64,000 nucleotides of DNA. Source: UBA10649 sp963700255 (GTDB lineage Bacteria > Actinomycetota > Actinomycetes > S36-B12). Where the stretch lies: assembly GCA_963700255.1 (NCBI GenBank), contig CAVOWW010000004.1:1-64000 (forward strand). The letters are read 5' to 3'. The number at the start of each line of letters is the position of its first letter. Position 1 is the stretch's first letter. Shown piece after piece: positions 55,052-63,708 of this stretch. A program made the position numbers and the translations under genes. Below the pieces are notes generated by a model, which was given only the letters and a program-made list of their open reading frames with translations, made no database searches and was not told the origin of the DNA.

Positions 55052-56212
55052 ATGGAGAGTGGCGCGATCCTGGATCTCGATGGACTCCAGGGGCTCCTAG
55101 ACGCCCTGCATGGTCTCGGCTATCGAGTCGTCGGGCCGAGGCTTCGCGACGGGGTGCTCGTGCTTGCCGAGCTCTCGAGCCTCGATGAGCTTCCGCGCGG
55201 GATCGGCGACGAGCAGGCGGCCGGGCGCTACCGCACCCACGCCCGCGGTGACGAGGCGTTGTTCGGGTTCGCCACCACGGCGCAGTCGGCGAAGCCCCTG
55301 CTGTTCCCGGCTGACGAGCAGCTGTGGCGCGGTGTCCGGGCAGGGACGGAGTTCGACGTGTCCGAGACGGACCCGCAGGCCGGTCCCGTCGCCCTGCTCG
55401 GCATCCGAGGCTGCGACCTCGCCGCGATCCTCGTCCACGACCGCGTCCTGCTCGGCCGGACAGGGGTGGACGTGCGCTACGCCGCGAGACGCGACCGCTG
55501 CTTCCTGGTCGCGGTGACGTGCACCACCCCTGCTGGAACCTGCTTCTGCGCCTCGATGGGCACCGGCCCCAAGCCGGGCGACGGTGCCGACCTCGTACTC
55601 ACCGAGCTGATCGACGATCTCAGCCACCGATTCCTCGTCGAGACGGGGACGGCGGCCGGCGCCGAGGTCCTGGCCGGGCTCACGACGGTCGCAGCCGGTG
55701 CGGCCGACCTGGCCGCCGCTGACGCAGTCGTGGCTGCGGCGACGGCGCACATGGGCCGCGAGATGCGAACCGACGACCTGACCGACCTGCTCTTCGCGAG
55801 CGCCGAGAGCCCCCGGTGGGAGGACGTGGCCGAGCGCTGCCTCGCATGCACCAACTGCACGATGGTGTGCCCGACGTGCTTCTGCACGTCGATCGAGGAC
55901 GTCAGCGACCTGACCGGCGCCGTCGACGAGCGTCACAGGGTCTGGGACTCGTGCTTCTCGATGGAGTACTCACGGCTGCACGGCGGCGCAGTGCGCACCT
56001 CGACGAGCGCTCGGTACCGGCAGTGGCTCACGCACAAGCTGGCGGCGTGGCCTGTCCAGTTCGGGATGTCGGGCTGCGTCGGATGCGGGCGCTGCATCAC
56101 CTGGTGCCCGGCTGCCATCGACCTCACCGACGAGGTAGCAGCCCTTCGCGAGGACGCGGCGCACCGTGAGGCGTCACGCGCGGGTACCCCCACATCGACC
56201 ACGAATCGCTAG
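55052..56212 (+). CDS. hyhB: Group 3b-like [NiFe]-hydrogenase, beta (iron-sulfur) subunit
   Basis: This 386-residue iron-sulfur subunit passes electrons between the flavin subunit and the NiFe core. The N-terminal half (LLGIRGCDLAAILVHDR and CTTPAGTCFCASMGTGP) fits the sulfhydrogenase beta fold. The C-terminal part has two [4Fe-4S] clusters (CLACTNCTMVCPTCFCTS and CVGCGRCITWCPAAIDLTDE). GGAGG precedes the ATG. The gene order beta, gamma, delta/small, alpha/large follows the archaeal sulfhydrogenase and mycobacterial hyhBGSL layout, here with an extra gene between beta and gamma. Confidence 0.85.
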   Translation: MESGAILDLDGLQGLLDALHGLGYRVVGPRLRDGVLVLAELSSLDELPRGIGDEQAAGRYRTHARGDEALFGFATTAQSAKPLLFPADEQLWRGVRAGTEFDVSETDPQAGPVALLGIRGCDLAAILVHDRVLLGRTGVDVRYAARRDRCFLVAVTCTTPAGTCFCASMGTGPKPGDGADLVLTELIDDLSHRFLVETGTAAGAEVLAGLTTVAAGAADLAAADAVVAAATAHMGREMRTDDLTDLLFASAESPRWEDVAERCLACTNCTMVCPTCFCTSIEDVSDLTGAVDERHRVWDSCFSMEYSRLHGGAVRTSTSARYRQWLTHKLAAWPVQFGMSGCVGCGRCITWCPAAIDLTDEVAALREDAAHREASRAGTPTSTTNR

Positions 56213-56221
56213 GAGGAGCCC

Positions 56222-56683
56222 ATGCGCACCCTCGCCGAGTATCTTCCCGAGCACCCGTTCTTCACCGGTCTCGACACTGAGGCCATGGAGCTGGTGGTCG
56301 GCTGCGCGCAGAACGTGCACTTCAAGCAGGGTGACGTCCTGTTCCGCGCCGGGACACCAGCGGACACGTTCTATGTCGTTCGCCATGGCCGGGTCGCCCT
56401 CGAAGTCCACGACCCCCAGCGTCAGACGATGGTCGTCGCCACCCTGGGCGATGGTGAGGTTGCTGGCTGGTCCTGGCTGGTGCCGCCGTACCAGTGGATG
56501 TTCGACGGACGCGCCGTCTCCGCAGTGAGCGCGGTTGCGCTGGACGGGGCGTGCCTGCGCGGCAAGTGCGATCAGGACCCGCGTCTCGGCTATGCACTGA
56601 TGCAGCGCGTCTCGCATGTCATGTACGAGCGCCTGCAGGAGACCCGCATGCGCCTGCTCGACCTCTACGGCGGTTCGTCGTGA
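56222..56683 (+). CDS. Cyclic-nucleotide-binding domain protein without a DNA-binding domain
   Basis: A 153-residue protein has a Crp/Fnr-type effector domain: FFTGLDTEAMELVVGCA, HFKQGDVLFRAGTPADTFYVVRHGRVALEV and LGDGEVAGWSWLVPPYQWMFDGRAV. The phosphate-binding cassette is present in altered form (GEVAGWSWL), so cNMP binding is uncertain. The protein ends after the dimer helix (YALMQRVSHVMYERLQETRMRLLD) with no helix-turn-helix, so it cannot act as a classical regulator. It is flanked and overlapped by hydrogenase subunit genes, suggesting a sensor or chaperone for that enzyme. Confidence 0.8.
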   Translation: MRTLAEYLPEHPFFTGLDTEAMELVVGCAQNVHFKQGDVLFRAGTPADTFYVVRHGRVALEVHDPQRQTMVVATLGDGEVAGWSWLVPPYQWMFDGRAVSAVSAVALDGACLRGKCDQDPRLGYALMQRVSHVMYERLQETRMRLLDLYGGSS

Positions 56684-57546
56684 CCGTCGGTGCGCCGACC
56701 GCAGCGTCGACGAGGGACCTGCCCCCGGATCCGATGATCCCCAGGGCGTTCGGCGTCGTGGGCACCCACCTGGACACCCGGGACACGGTCACCCTGGCAC
56801 TCGAGCCGATCGACGGCCCGCCTCTGGAGCACCGGGCGGGGCAGTTCACCATGCTGCACGCCTTCGGCGTCGGGGAGGTCCCCATCTCGATCTGCGGGGA
56901 CCCCACCCGGCCCGGGCCCCTGATGCACACGATCCGCGATGTCGGCAGCGTCACGCACGCGCTGGCGACGGCGACCCCGGGCACCATGATCGGTGTCCGC
57001 GGGCCGTTCGGCACCGGATGGGACGTCACGGACGGCAAGGGCGGCGACATCGTCATCGTCACCGGCGGGATCGGGCTGGCACCTCTGCGCCCAGCGATCC
57101 TGGAGGTGGTCTCCCGGCGCGCCGACTACGGACGGGTGGTACTGCTCTACGGCGCACGCTCGCCGGACGACATCCTCTTCGCCGACGACATGACGGCGTG
57201 GGCCGCGAAGCACGACATCGTGGTCGAGGTGACGGTCGACTACGGCCCGCCCAGCTGGACCGGCCGGGTCGGACTGGTGACCACGCTGGTGGCTCGGGCC
57301 GGCTTCGATCCCCTGCACAGCCTGGCCCTCGTCTGCGGCCCCGAGGTGATGATGCGGTACGCGGCGTCGGCGTTGATCACGCGCGGCGTGCCGGACACCC
57401 GCATCCGCCTGTCCATGGAGCGCAACATGAAGTGCGGCATCGGCCTGTGCGGCCACTGCCAGCTTCGCGAGCTGTTCCTCTGTGTCGACGGTCCGGTCCT
57501 GGGCTACGACCGACTCGCCCCGCTGATGAACGTCCGGGAGCTGTGA
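56680..57546 (+). CDS. hyhG: Group 3b-like hydrogenase, gamma (FAD/NAD(P)-binding) subunit
   Basis: A 288-residue flavoprotein with FNR fold: AGQFTMLHAFGVGEVPISICG (flavin), GVRGPFGTGWDV and DIVIVTGGIGLAPLRPAI (pyridine nucleotide), VVLLYGARSPDDILF, CGPEVMMRYAAS. A C-terminal [2Fe-2S] site is present (RNMKCGIGLCGHCQLRELFLC). It transfers electrons between NAD(P)H and the iron-sulfur chain. The GTG overlaps the previous stop by 4 nt and its stop overlaps the small-subunit ATG by one base. Confidence 0.9.
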   Translation: MTVGAPTAASTRDLPPDPMIPRAFGVVGTHLDTRDTVTLALEPIDGPPLEHRAGQFTMLHAFGVGEVPISICGDPTRPGPLMHTIRDVGSVTHALATATPGTMIGVRGPFGTGWDVTDGKGGDIVIVTGGIGLAPLRPAILEVVSRRADYGRVVLLYGARSPDDILFADDMTAWAAKHDIVVEVTVDYGPPSWTGRVGLVTTLVARAGFDPLHSLALVCGPEVMMRYAASALITRGVPDTRIRLSMERNMKCGIGLCGHCQLRELFLCVDGPVLGYDRLAPLMNVREL

Positions 57547-58334
57547 TGACGGACACCCCGACCCTGGCCGTCTGGAAGTTCGCCTCCTGCGACGGCTGCC
57601 AGCTCACCCTGCTGAACTGCGAGGAGGCTCTGCTCGACGTCGCCGACCGGGTGACCATCGCCTACTTCCCGGAGGCCACGAGCGCCGTGGTCGCGGGACC
57701 CTACGACATCAGTCTCGTCGAGGGCTCGATCACGACTCCCGGAGATGCCGAGCGCATCCAGCAGGTGCGTGCGGCCTCCGGCAAGCTGATCACGATCGGC
57801 GCCTGCGCCACCGCCGGCGGGATCCAGGCTCTTCGCAACTTCGCCGACGTGTCGGAGTTCCTGTCCGTCGTATACGCACATCCGGCGTACCTGGCCACGC
57901 TGGACCGCTCGACTCCGATCGCGGCACACGTCACGGTGGACTTCCAGCTGCGCGGCTGCCCGATCGACCGGCACCAGCTGCTCGAGGTCCTGTCGGCCCT
58001 GCTGCAGGGCCGCACGCCGCGGATCCCGACCTACAGCGTCTGCGTCGAGTGCAAGAGGCGAGGCGTCACCTGCGTCGCAGTTGCCGGTGCGTCACCGTGC
58101 CTCGGGCCGGTCACCCAGGCCGGCTGCGGCGCACTGTGCCCATCCTTCAGCAGAGGCTGCTACGGCTGCTTCGGACCGAACGACACCCCCAACACGGCAT
58201 CCCTCGCCGAGCGACTGCGCGCGGCAGGCATGACGGAGGCCGAGGTGATGCGCATCTTCCGGACCTTCAATGCCGGGGCGGAGCCGTTCCGGGTGGAGAG
58301 CGTGGCGCACGAGCACGAGCAGGTGGCGACGTGA
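57546..58334 (+). CDS. hyhS: Group 3b-like hydrogenase, small (delta) subunit
   Basis: This 262-residue iron-sulfur subunit starts with the proximal cluster motif FASCDGCQLTLLNCEEALL, then SLVEGSITTPGDAERI and TIGACATAGGIQALRNF. VDFQLRGCPIDRHQLLEVL follows, and the C-terminus has additional cluster cysteines (CVECKRRGVTCV, CLGPVTQAGCGALCPSFSRGCYGCFGP). There is no Tat signal, so the enzyme is cytoplasmic, as expected for group 3 hydrogenases. Its stop overlaps the large-subunit GTG. Confidence 0.92.
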   Translation: MTDTPTLAVWKFASCDGCQLTLLNCEEALLDVADRVTIAYFPEATSAVVAGPYDISLVEGSITTPGDAERIQQVRAASGKLITIGACATAGGIQALRNFADVSEFLSVVYAHPAYLATLDRSTPIAAHVTVDFQLRGCPIDRHQLLEVLSALLQGRTPRIPTYSVCVECKRRGVTCVAVAGASPCLGPVTQAGCGALCPSFSRGCYGCFGPNDTPNTASLAERLRAAGMTEAEVMRIFRTFNAGAEPFRVESVAHEHEQVAT

Positions 58335-59635
58335 CACACAAGATGACCTCCGGCAGCCAGGTGCTGTCCGTGGAGCTGCTCACCCGGGTGGAGGGCGAGG
58401 GCGGGATGCACGTCCACGTCCAGGACGGCGAGGTCGTCGACGTCCACCTGCGCATCTTCGAGCCGCCCCGGTTCTTCGAGGCGTTCCTGCGGGGGCGTTC
58501 CTACACGGAGCCGCCCGACATCACCGCACGCATCTGCGGGATCTGCCCCGTGGCCTACCAGATGAGTGCCTGCCTGGCCATCGAGGACGCCTGCGGCGTG
58601 ACCGTGCCCGAGGAGATCAGACTGCTGCGCAGGCTGCTCTACTGCGGCGAGTGGATCGAGAGCCATGCGCTCCACATCTTCCTGCTGCACGCCCCGGACC
58701 TGCTGGGCTATCCGGGTGCCATCGAGATGGCCCGGGACCATCGCGGGCTCGTGGAGTCCGCTCTGCGCATGAAGCGTGCGGGCAACGACCTGATGACAGC
58801 CGTGGGGGGACGGGCCGTGCATCCCGTCAACGTTCGCATCGGTGGTTTCCACCGGCTGCCGCGTCGCGACGAGCTGCTTGCCGTACGGCCACAGCTCGTC
58901 GCCGCCCGCGAGGACGCCATCGCGGCGGTGCCGCTCGTCTCCAGCTTCGAGTTCCCCGAGTTCGAGCAGCCCTACCCGTACCTCTCGCTGAGCTCCGAGA
59001 ACGGCTATCCGCTGGAGTCCGGATCCCTGGTGGCCAGCACCGGGCTGACCGCACCGGTGCGGGCCTTCAACGAGCACGTGGAGGAGCAGCACGTCGCGCA
59101 CTCGAACGCGCTGCACTCGACGTTCGACGGGGAGCCGTACGTCGTCGGCCCGCTGGCCCGGTACAGCCTGAACCATTCCGCCCTGGCGCCCCTGGCGCGT
59201 GAATGCGCCGAGATCGGTGGGCTCGGCACCACGTGCCGCAATCCCTTCCGCTCGATCATCGTCCGGACGGTCGAGCTCGTGCACGCCCTGGACGAGGCGA
59301 TCCGGCTCATCGACGGCTGGGAGGGTGCACCCGTCGCATCGGTTCCCGTCCCGGCGAGGGCCGGGGAGGGGCACGGCGCCACCGAGGCCCCCCGGGGCCT
59401 GCTCTACCACCGCTACCGCATCGACGATTCAGGCTCGATCCTCGACGTGCAGATCACCCCGCCCACGGCGCAGAACCAGAGGGCGATCGAGGCGGACCTC
59501 CGGGCGTTCGTGCAGGCGAACCTGGACCTCTCGCACGAGGAGCTCACGCGCCAGTGCGAGATCGCGATCCGCACCTACGACCCGTGCATCTCGTGCGCCA
59601 CCCACTTCCTCGACCTTCGGGTGGAGCACCGGTGA
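58331..59635 (+). CDS. hyhL: Group 3b-like [NiFe]-hydrogenase, large (catalytic alpha) subunit
   Basis: This 434-residue catalytic subunit holds the NiFe(CN)2CO centre. The N-terminal ligand motif is ARICGICPVAYQMS (RxCGxC) and the C-terminal one is DPCISCATHFLDL (DPCxxCxxH). Only nine residues follow the His, which fits the short tails of group 3b subunits; cleavage by the adjacent protease would remove or spare them. The motifs EGEGGMHVHVQDGEVV and YRIDDSGSILDVQITPPTAQN are well kept. It would couple H2 and NAD(P)H under low oxygen or during survival. Confidence 0.92.
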   Translation: MTHKMTSGSQVLSVELLTRVEGEGGMHVHVQDGEVVDVHLRIFEPPRFFEAFLRGRSYTEPPDITARICGICPVAYQMSACLAIEDACGVTVPEEIRLLRRLLYCGEWIESHALHIFLLHAPDLLGYPGAIEMARDHRGLVESALRMKRAGNDLMTAVGGRAVHPVNVRIGGFHRLPRRDELLAVRPQLVAAREDAIAAVPLVSSFEFPEFEQPYPYLSLSSENGYPLESGSLVASTGLTAPVRAFNEHVEEQHVAHSNALHSTFDGEPYVVGPLARYSLNHSALAPLARECAEIGGLGTTCRNPFRSIIVRTVELVHALDEAIRLIDGWEGAPVASVPVPARAGEGHGATEAPRGLLYHRYRIDDSGSILDVQITPPTAQNQRAIEADLRAFVQANLDLSHEELTRQCEIAIRTYDPCISCATHFLDLRVEHR

Positions 59636-60192
59636 GCCGCCCGAGATCGCCGTCGCCGCCGCACGGGCGCGCGATGGTCATCGGGGTCGGCTCGATCGAT
59701 CGCGGTGACGACGCTGTCGGCCCCGTCGTCGCCGGCCGTGTCCGGGATGCAGTGCTGGCATCCGGAGACTCCTGGGTGGACGTCGTGGTCCACGAGGACC
59801 CCACCGCGCTGGCTGACGCGATGGCGGGCCTCGATGTTGCCGTCGTCATCGACGCGGTGCAGTCGGGTGACGAGCCGGGACGCGTGACGTGGCGCGAGGT
59901 GGGCTGCGGGGAGCCAGCGCTGCCCGCAGGCAGGGCGCCCGGCGTCGCAGGGACGCATGGCATGGGCCTGGCCACCGCCATTGAGCTGTCCCGCGCGCTG
60001 GGCCTGCTCCCAGCCCGCGTCGTGGTGGTCGGAGTGGAGGCCGTCGACTTCGGTCACGGCCGGGCGCTGTCCGCCCCGGTGATGAGCGCAGTTCCGTCCG
60101 CCCTCAACGTGGTCCTCGGCATCCTCGGCATCGGCGCCGCGGGCGAGCTAGCTACTGACGCTGAGGGGAAGCAGTCCTCACGAGCGCGGTGA
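59632..60192 (+). CDS. Hydrogenase maturation protease
   Basis: A 186-residue nickel-dependent endopeptidase of the HycI/HyaD group that trims the large-subunit C-terminus after nickel insertion. It shows VIGVGSIDRGDDAVGPVVA (with the Asp ligand), VVIDAVQSGDEPG (second Asp) and GTHGMGLATAIEL (His). The GTG overlaps the large-subunit stop by 4 nt. No hyp accessory genes lie in the window, so cofactor assembly must come from elsewhere. It ends overlapping the convergent acidic gene by 15 bp. Confidence 0.88.
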   Translation: MSRPRSPSPPHGRAMVIGVGSIDRGDDAVGPVVAGRVRDAVLASGDSWVDVVVHEDPTALADAMAGLDVAVVIDAVQSGDEPGRVTWREVGCGEPALPAGRAPGVAGTHGMGLATAIELSRALGLLPARVVVVGVEAVDFGHGRALSAPVMSAVPSALNVVLGILGIGAAGELATDAEGKQSSRAR

Positions 60193-61107
60193 GCCGGCTC
60201 CAGCCTCGAGGTCGGCCATCTCTTGTCGCGCCTCGGCAAGGCGCTGCCGCGTCGCCGCAGCGAACATGATCGCGTCGCGTTCCGCCTGGACCGCTCCTCG
60301 GTGGATCTCCTCGAGTTCGGCAATCTCGATGGCGAGCGCGATCGGGTCGACGTCCTCGCGGACGACCACGTCCTCGGCCCCGTCCTCCGGCACGAGGTCC
60401 TCAACGACGTCCTCGGACTCCGACTCGAGGACCTCGACGACGTCCTCCGGCACCAGGTCCTCCGGCAGGAGGTCCTCAACCACGTCCTCCGGCACGAGGT
60501 CCTCAACCACGTCCTCCGGCACGGCCACGTCCTCGACAACGTCCTCGGACTCCGACTCGAGGTCTTCGACAACGTCCTCCGGGACGACCACGTCCACGGA
60601 CTCCGACTCGAGGTCAACGGCAGGCTCGATCTCCGGTTCCGGAATCAGCTCGGACTCAGGCTGCGGATCAATGGCCCTGGCAGCACCGAGGCCCAGCCCC
60701 CACTCCGGGGCTACCTCCTCCTCCTCGGCCCGCGGGTCTGGCCACTCCACGGGCTCGAGGACCTTGTTCGATGATCGCTCCGCCGCCGAAGCCTGCTCCC
60801 AGTCCGCATCCTCGGACTCCAACGCCAGTTCGGGCGCCTCCGGAAGGTCCGACCGGGTGAACCAGCCGAAGTCGAAGGCCTCGACCAGGACCGACTCCAG
60901 CACGGCACCGATCTCGTCGGCAGAGACGGGCTCGCCACCGGCGTCGGACGCCTCGCCTGGGCCCACCGACCGACTGATCGAATAGCGCTGAAGAAGCTCG
61001 TCGGTGACGCGCGTCAGGTGCTCGCGCTGCTCAGTCGAGAGTTCATGACCCTTCTCGGAGAACTCGTCTCGCCCGCCGGTGATTCGGTCACGCCAGCGTC
61101 CGCTCAT
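60178..61107 (-). CDS. Highly acidic repeat protein
   Basis: This 309-residue protein starts MSGRWRDRITGGRDEF (GGAGG before ATG). A folded-looking N-terminal third (VLVEAFDFGWFTRSDLP) is followed by a long Glu/Asp/Val/Pro repeat region with VPEDVVEDL and LESESEDVVEDV units. A coiled-coil-like end (IAELEEIHRGAVQAERDAIMFA, LAEARQEMADLEAG) closes it. It has neither signal peptide nor membrane helix. It converges with the hydrogenase operon. I recognise no family; a flexible cytoplasmic scaffold is conceivable. Confidence 0.65.
   Translation of the reverse strand: MSGRWRDRITGGRDEFSEKGHELSTEQREHLTRVTDELLQRYSISRSVGPGEASDAGGEPVSADEIGAVLESVLVEAFDFGWFTRSDLPEAPELALESEDADWEQASAAERSSNKVLEPVEWPDPRAEEEEVAPEWGLGLGAARAIDPQPESELIPEPEIEPAVDLESESVDVVVPEDVVEDLESESEDVVEDVAVPEDVVEDLVPEDVVEDLLPEDLVPEDVVEVLESESEDVVEDLVPEDGAEDVVVREDVDPIALAIEIAELEEIHRGAVQAERDAIMFAAATRQRLAEARQEMADLEAGAGSPRS
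60340..60610 (-). repeat. Acidic VPEDVVEDL coding repeats
   Basis: Units of about 27 bases encoding VPEDVVEDL or close variants (LVPEDVVEDL, LLPEDLVPED, AVPEDVVED) recur about seven times, interleaved with LESESEDVVED. Many are nearly identical in DNA, as expected for recent tandem expansion. Confidence 0.75.
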
Positions 61108-61288
61108 GGTCACCTCCCTCCGCAACGGGGCGTCACTCGGAGCGCCCCTCCCTTTGGCCGCCACCCTACGCTTCGCAGCCGCACGCAGCGGGTGGGTTCG
61201 CAGGCCAGCGTGTTCCGTACCTCATGTCGGTGGCGGCTACGCCGGGGAACGCGGCACCAGGCCCTTCACCCGCCACCAACGGGCGCCG

Positions 61289-62035
61289 CTAGCGGGCCAT
61301 GTACCCGCCATCGATGTACAGCTCGGAGCCGGTCACGAACGAGGCATCGTCACTCGCGAGGTAGGCGACGCCGGCCGCGACCTCGTCCGGCCGGCCCAGA
61401 CGCCGCATGGGCGTCAGGTCCATCATCACGTCCTCGATCTCGGTCCCGCGCGCTGCATCCATGATGGCTGTGTCGACAAAGCCCGGATGCACGGAGTTGA
61501 CCCGCACCCCCTCCAGGGCCCAGCCGATGGCAGCCGTCTTGGTCATCGTCCGCACCGCGCCCTTCGCCGCGTGGTACGCAGGCGACGCACCGAACCCGCC
61601 GCTCGACCCGAAGATGGAGCTGATGTTGACGACGGAGCCTCGCCCGGAGGCCTTGAGGGCTGCGGCAGCGATCTTCATGCCGAGGAAGACGCTGGTCTGG
61701 GTGATCGCGATCGTGCGCTCGTAGTCCGCACGCGTCGTCTCCTCGAGCGTGGCCATGTCACCCACCCCGGCATTGTTGACGAGGATGTCGAGCCCGCCGA
61801 ACAGGTCGACGGCCTGCTCCACCGCGCGTTCCCACGCCTGCTCATCCGTGACGTCGAGGAGAGTGAAGGACGCGCGTCCGCCGTCCGCCTCGATCTCGTC
61901 GACCACGGGCTGCCCGTCTGCGATGTCCGTCACCAGCACGCTCGCACCCTCAGCCGCGAGCCGCATCGCCGTTGCACGGCCGATCCCCCCGGCCGCTCCC
62001 GTGACCAGTGCTACTCGCCCCACCAGCCTCTGCAT
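61289..62035 (-). CDS. SDR family NAD(P)-dependent oxidoreductase
   Basis: This 248-residue classical short-chain dehydrogenase has the cofactor motif TGAAGGIGRATAMRLA, an NNAG motif in LVNNAGVGDMATL, catalytic Ser in SVVNISSIFGSSGG, and Tyr-Lys in AYHAAKGAVRTM. The C-terminus is SDDASFVTGSELYIDGGY. It would reduce or oxidise an alcohol/ketone; the substrate is unknown. GAGGGA lies before the ATG and a TACCCT box further up. It is not linked to neighbours. Confidence 0.9.
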   Translation of the reverse strand: MQRLVGRVALVTGAAGGIGRATAMRLAAEGASVLVTDIADGQPVVDEIEADGGRASFTLLDVTDEQAWERAVEQAVDLFGGLDILVNNAGVGDMATLEETTRADYERTIAITQTSVFLGMKIAAAALKASGRGSVVNISSIFGSSGGFGASPAYHAAKGAVRTMTKTAAIGWALEGVRVNSVHPGFVDTAIMDAARGTEIEDVMMDLTPMRRLGRPDEVAAGVAYLASDDASFVTGSELYIDGGYMAR

Positions 62036-62104
62036 GCGAACTCCCTCGACGATGTCCGCCGAGGGTAGCCCCGAGTGACCGTGGGCGTGACGGGAATCCG
62101 GGGG

Positions 62105-62854
62105 TCAGCTGACCGTCAGCTGGGTTCCGTCGCAGGTGCCCTGGACGGTGACACTCGTCCCGTCCTCCGCGGTAACTGTCACCGGCTGGTCGCAGGAGCC
62201 CGTCCACTCCGTCCCCCAGTTCAGGGGCTTCGCCTCCGTCCGCGCCTCCACAGAGACGCTGGGCGTCCAGCCGAGGAACGTCCAGTTGGCGGGATCGGTC
62301 CGGTCGAACTCGCTCGTGCACGTCAGCGCGACGGCGACGTACCCGGCCTCGGCGTCGTCCGCCGCGACCTTCATCACCCACGAGATCGTGGACGAGACCA
62401 GGTAGTCGCCTTCGGCGACTGCCTGCGGGTTGTAGGGATACGGCTGGTCGGGATCGGTGTTCACCGGGACCCGGACCTGGAAGATCGCCGAACCGCTGCC
62501 CGGTTCGACCATGCTGTCGAACCGCGGGGGCGTGTCCTCGTCGAAGCCGATGAGCGTTGCGGGGTCGAGCGTGAGGGTGACGGGGCTCTCCCCGTCGTTG
62601 ACGATTGCGAGCTGGTCCCATTCGTCGGTGTCGAACTCGGCCCTCTTGCATCCGCTGAAGAACGGCACGGGCGCCGCCGACCCGGAGGCGGCAGGCGCCG
62701 TCGCGGAGCCCGAGGCCGACGGGACCGACGAGGCGGTCGGGGACGGTGACGGGTCGGCAGGTGCCGACGACGCGGAGTCACCCTGGGGCGCTGCAGTGGA
62801 GCAGGCAGCCAGCAGGAGGGCCGGGCCGAGGATGGCGAGGATTGATCGACGCAT
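62105..62854 (-). CDS. Lipoprotein with Ser/Pro-rich linker
   Basis: A 249-residue lipoprotein has the lipobox LAAC (Cys near residue 18) after MRRSILAILGPALLL. A Ser/Ala/Pro linker follows to about residue 65, then a beta-rich domain (CKRAEFDTDEWDQLAIVNDG, VTLTLDPATLIGF, VAVALTCTSEFDRTDP). The end has a Cys pair (WTGSCDQPVTVTAEDGT, GTCDGTQLTVS). The domain may be a small Ig-like module. It lies next to a secreted decarboxylase without overlap. The function is unknown. Confidence 0.75.
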   Translation of the reverse strand: MRRSILAILGPALLLAACSTAAPQGDSASSAPADPSPSPTASSVPSASGSATAPAASGSAAPVPFFSGCKRAEFDTDEWDQLAIVNDGESPVTLTLDPATLIGFDEDTPPRFDSMVEPGSGSAIFQVRVPVNTDPDQPYPYNPQAVAEGDYLVSSTISWVMKVAADDAEAGYVAVALTCTSEFDRTDPANWTFLGWTPSVSVEARTEAKPLNWGTEWTGSCDQPVTVTAEDGTSVTVQGTCDGTQLTVS

Positions 62855-62875
62855 CCGTCGAGTCTGCCAGACAGG

Positions 62876-63598
62876 CTAGCCGAGCACCTTCACCCCGGAT
62901 GCCCGCTGCACGGACAGCTGCACATCCGGTCCGGCAACGCACGAGAGCACATGACCGCCAGCCATGCGATCGGCCGTCAATCCATGCAGATGGAGCCCAG
63001 GAGCGCCCGTGCCGGCCAGGTCGGCGCCCGTGCGGAAGCCCACAAGCACCGCGCGCCTCTGGCCGAGAGCGAAGACGGTCTGCCCGGCGACCGCGGACGC
63101 CAGCGCCGGATAGGGCTCGGGCTGTGCCGCGACGCTGCGTGTCACCAGCGAGGCGAAGGTGCCGCGAACGCGGACGGCCACGACTCCGGACTGCGTCTGC
63201 GCCAGCTGGTCCACGAGCCCGGCGAGCTCGGCGCACGTGGTCCCGGGGGCGATCGGGCCGGATGACTGCGGCGTGAACCGGATCGCCTGGAGGAAGGGCG
63301 TCGTGCGGGAGAGGGCTGCGCGTTGCGGCACTCCGTCGATGCCGATGCGGTAAGGAACACCGCCGACCAGGACGAGCTCGCCGTCGAGGTGGTCGAAGGT
63401 GCCCAGTCCGAGGGTCTGGCCCCGCACGACGGCACCGACGGGCGCGAGTCCGTCGTAGTCCGGCGCGATCAGGTAGTCGTACGTGCCGACTTGGGAGACC
63501 CAGGCGTCCTCGTCGGCCGCGACGGCAGTGCCCCCGAGGCTCACGATCAGCAGCACTGCAGCGCCAACGGCTGCGGTGACTGTGCGATGGCGTCTCAC
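62876..63598 (-). CDS. Alpha-acetolactate decarboxylase with signal peptide
   Basis: This 240-residue enzyme converts 2-acetolactate to acetoin. Family motifs are GLGTFDHLDGELVLVGGVPYRI, TTPFLQAIRFTP, and the zinc site GLHLHGLTADRMAGGHVLSC with three His. A hydrophobic leader (AAVGAAVLLIVSLGGTAVAA) precedes DEDAWVSQVGTYDYL, so it is probably exported, as in some Brevibacillus enzymes. TAGGCT lies 9 nt before the GTG. Other butanediol-pathway genes are absent nearby, so its substrate source is unclear. Confidence 0.85.
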   Translation of the reverse strand: MRRHRTVTAAVGAAVLLIVSLGGTAVAADEDAWVSQVGTYDYLIAPDYDGLAPVGAVVRGQTLGLGTFDHLDGELVLVGGVPYRIGIDGVPQRAALSRTTPFLQAIRFTPQSSGPIAPGTTCAELAGLVDQLAQTQSGVVAVRVRGTFASLVTRSVAAQPEPYPALASAVAGQTVFALGQRRAVLVGFRTGADLAGTGAPGLHLHGLTADRMAGGHVLSCVAGPDVQLSVQRASGVKVLG

Positions 63599-63708
63599 GG
63601 GATCGGGAGCCTAGCGTGCCGACTGCGCCACCGCCTCGACGCGTGGATTCGGACCGTGGGACGATGACGGCGCCCGAACGCCCCCACTCCCCGCCCTGGG
63701 AGGATCAC

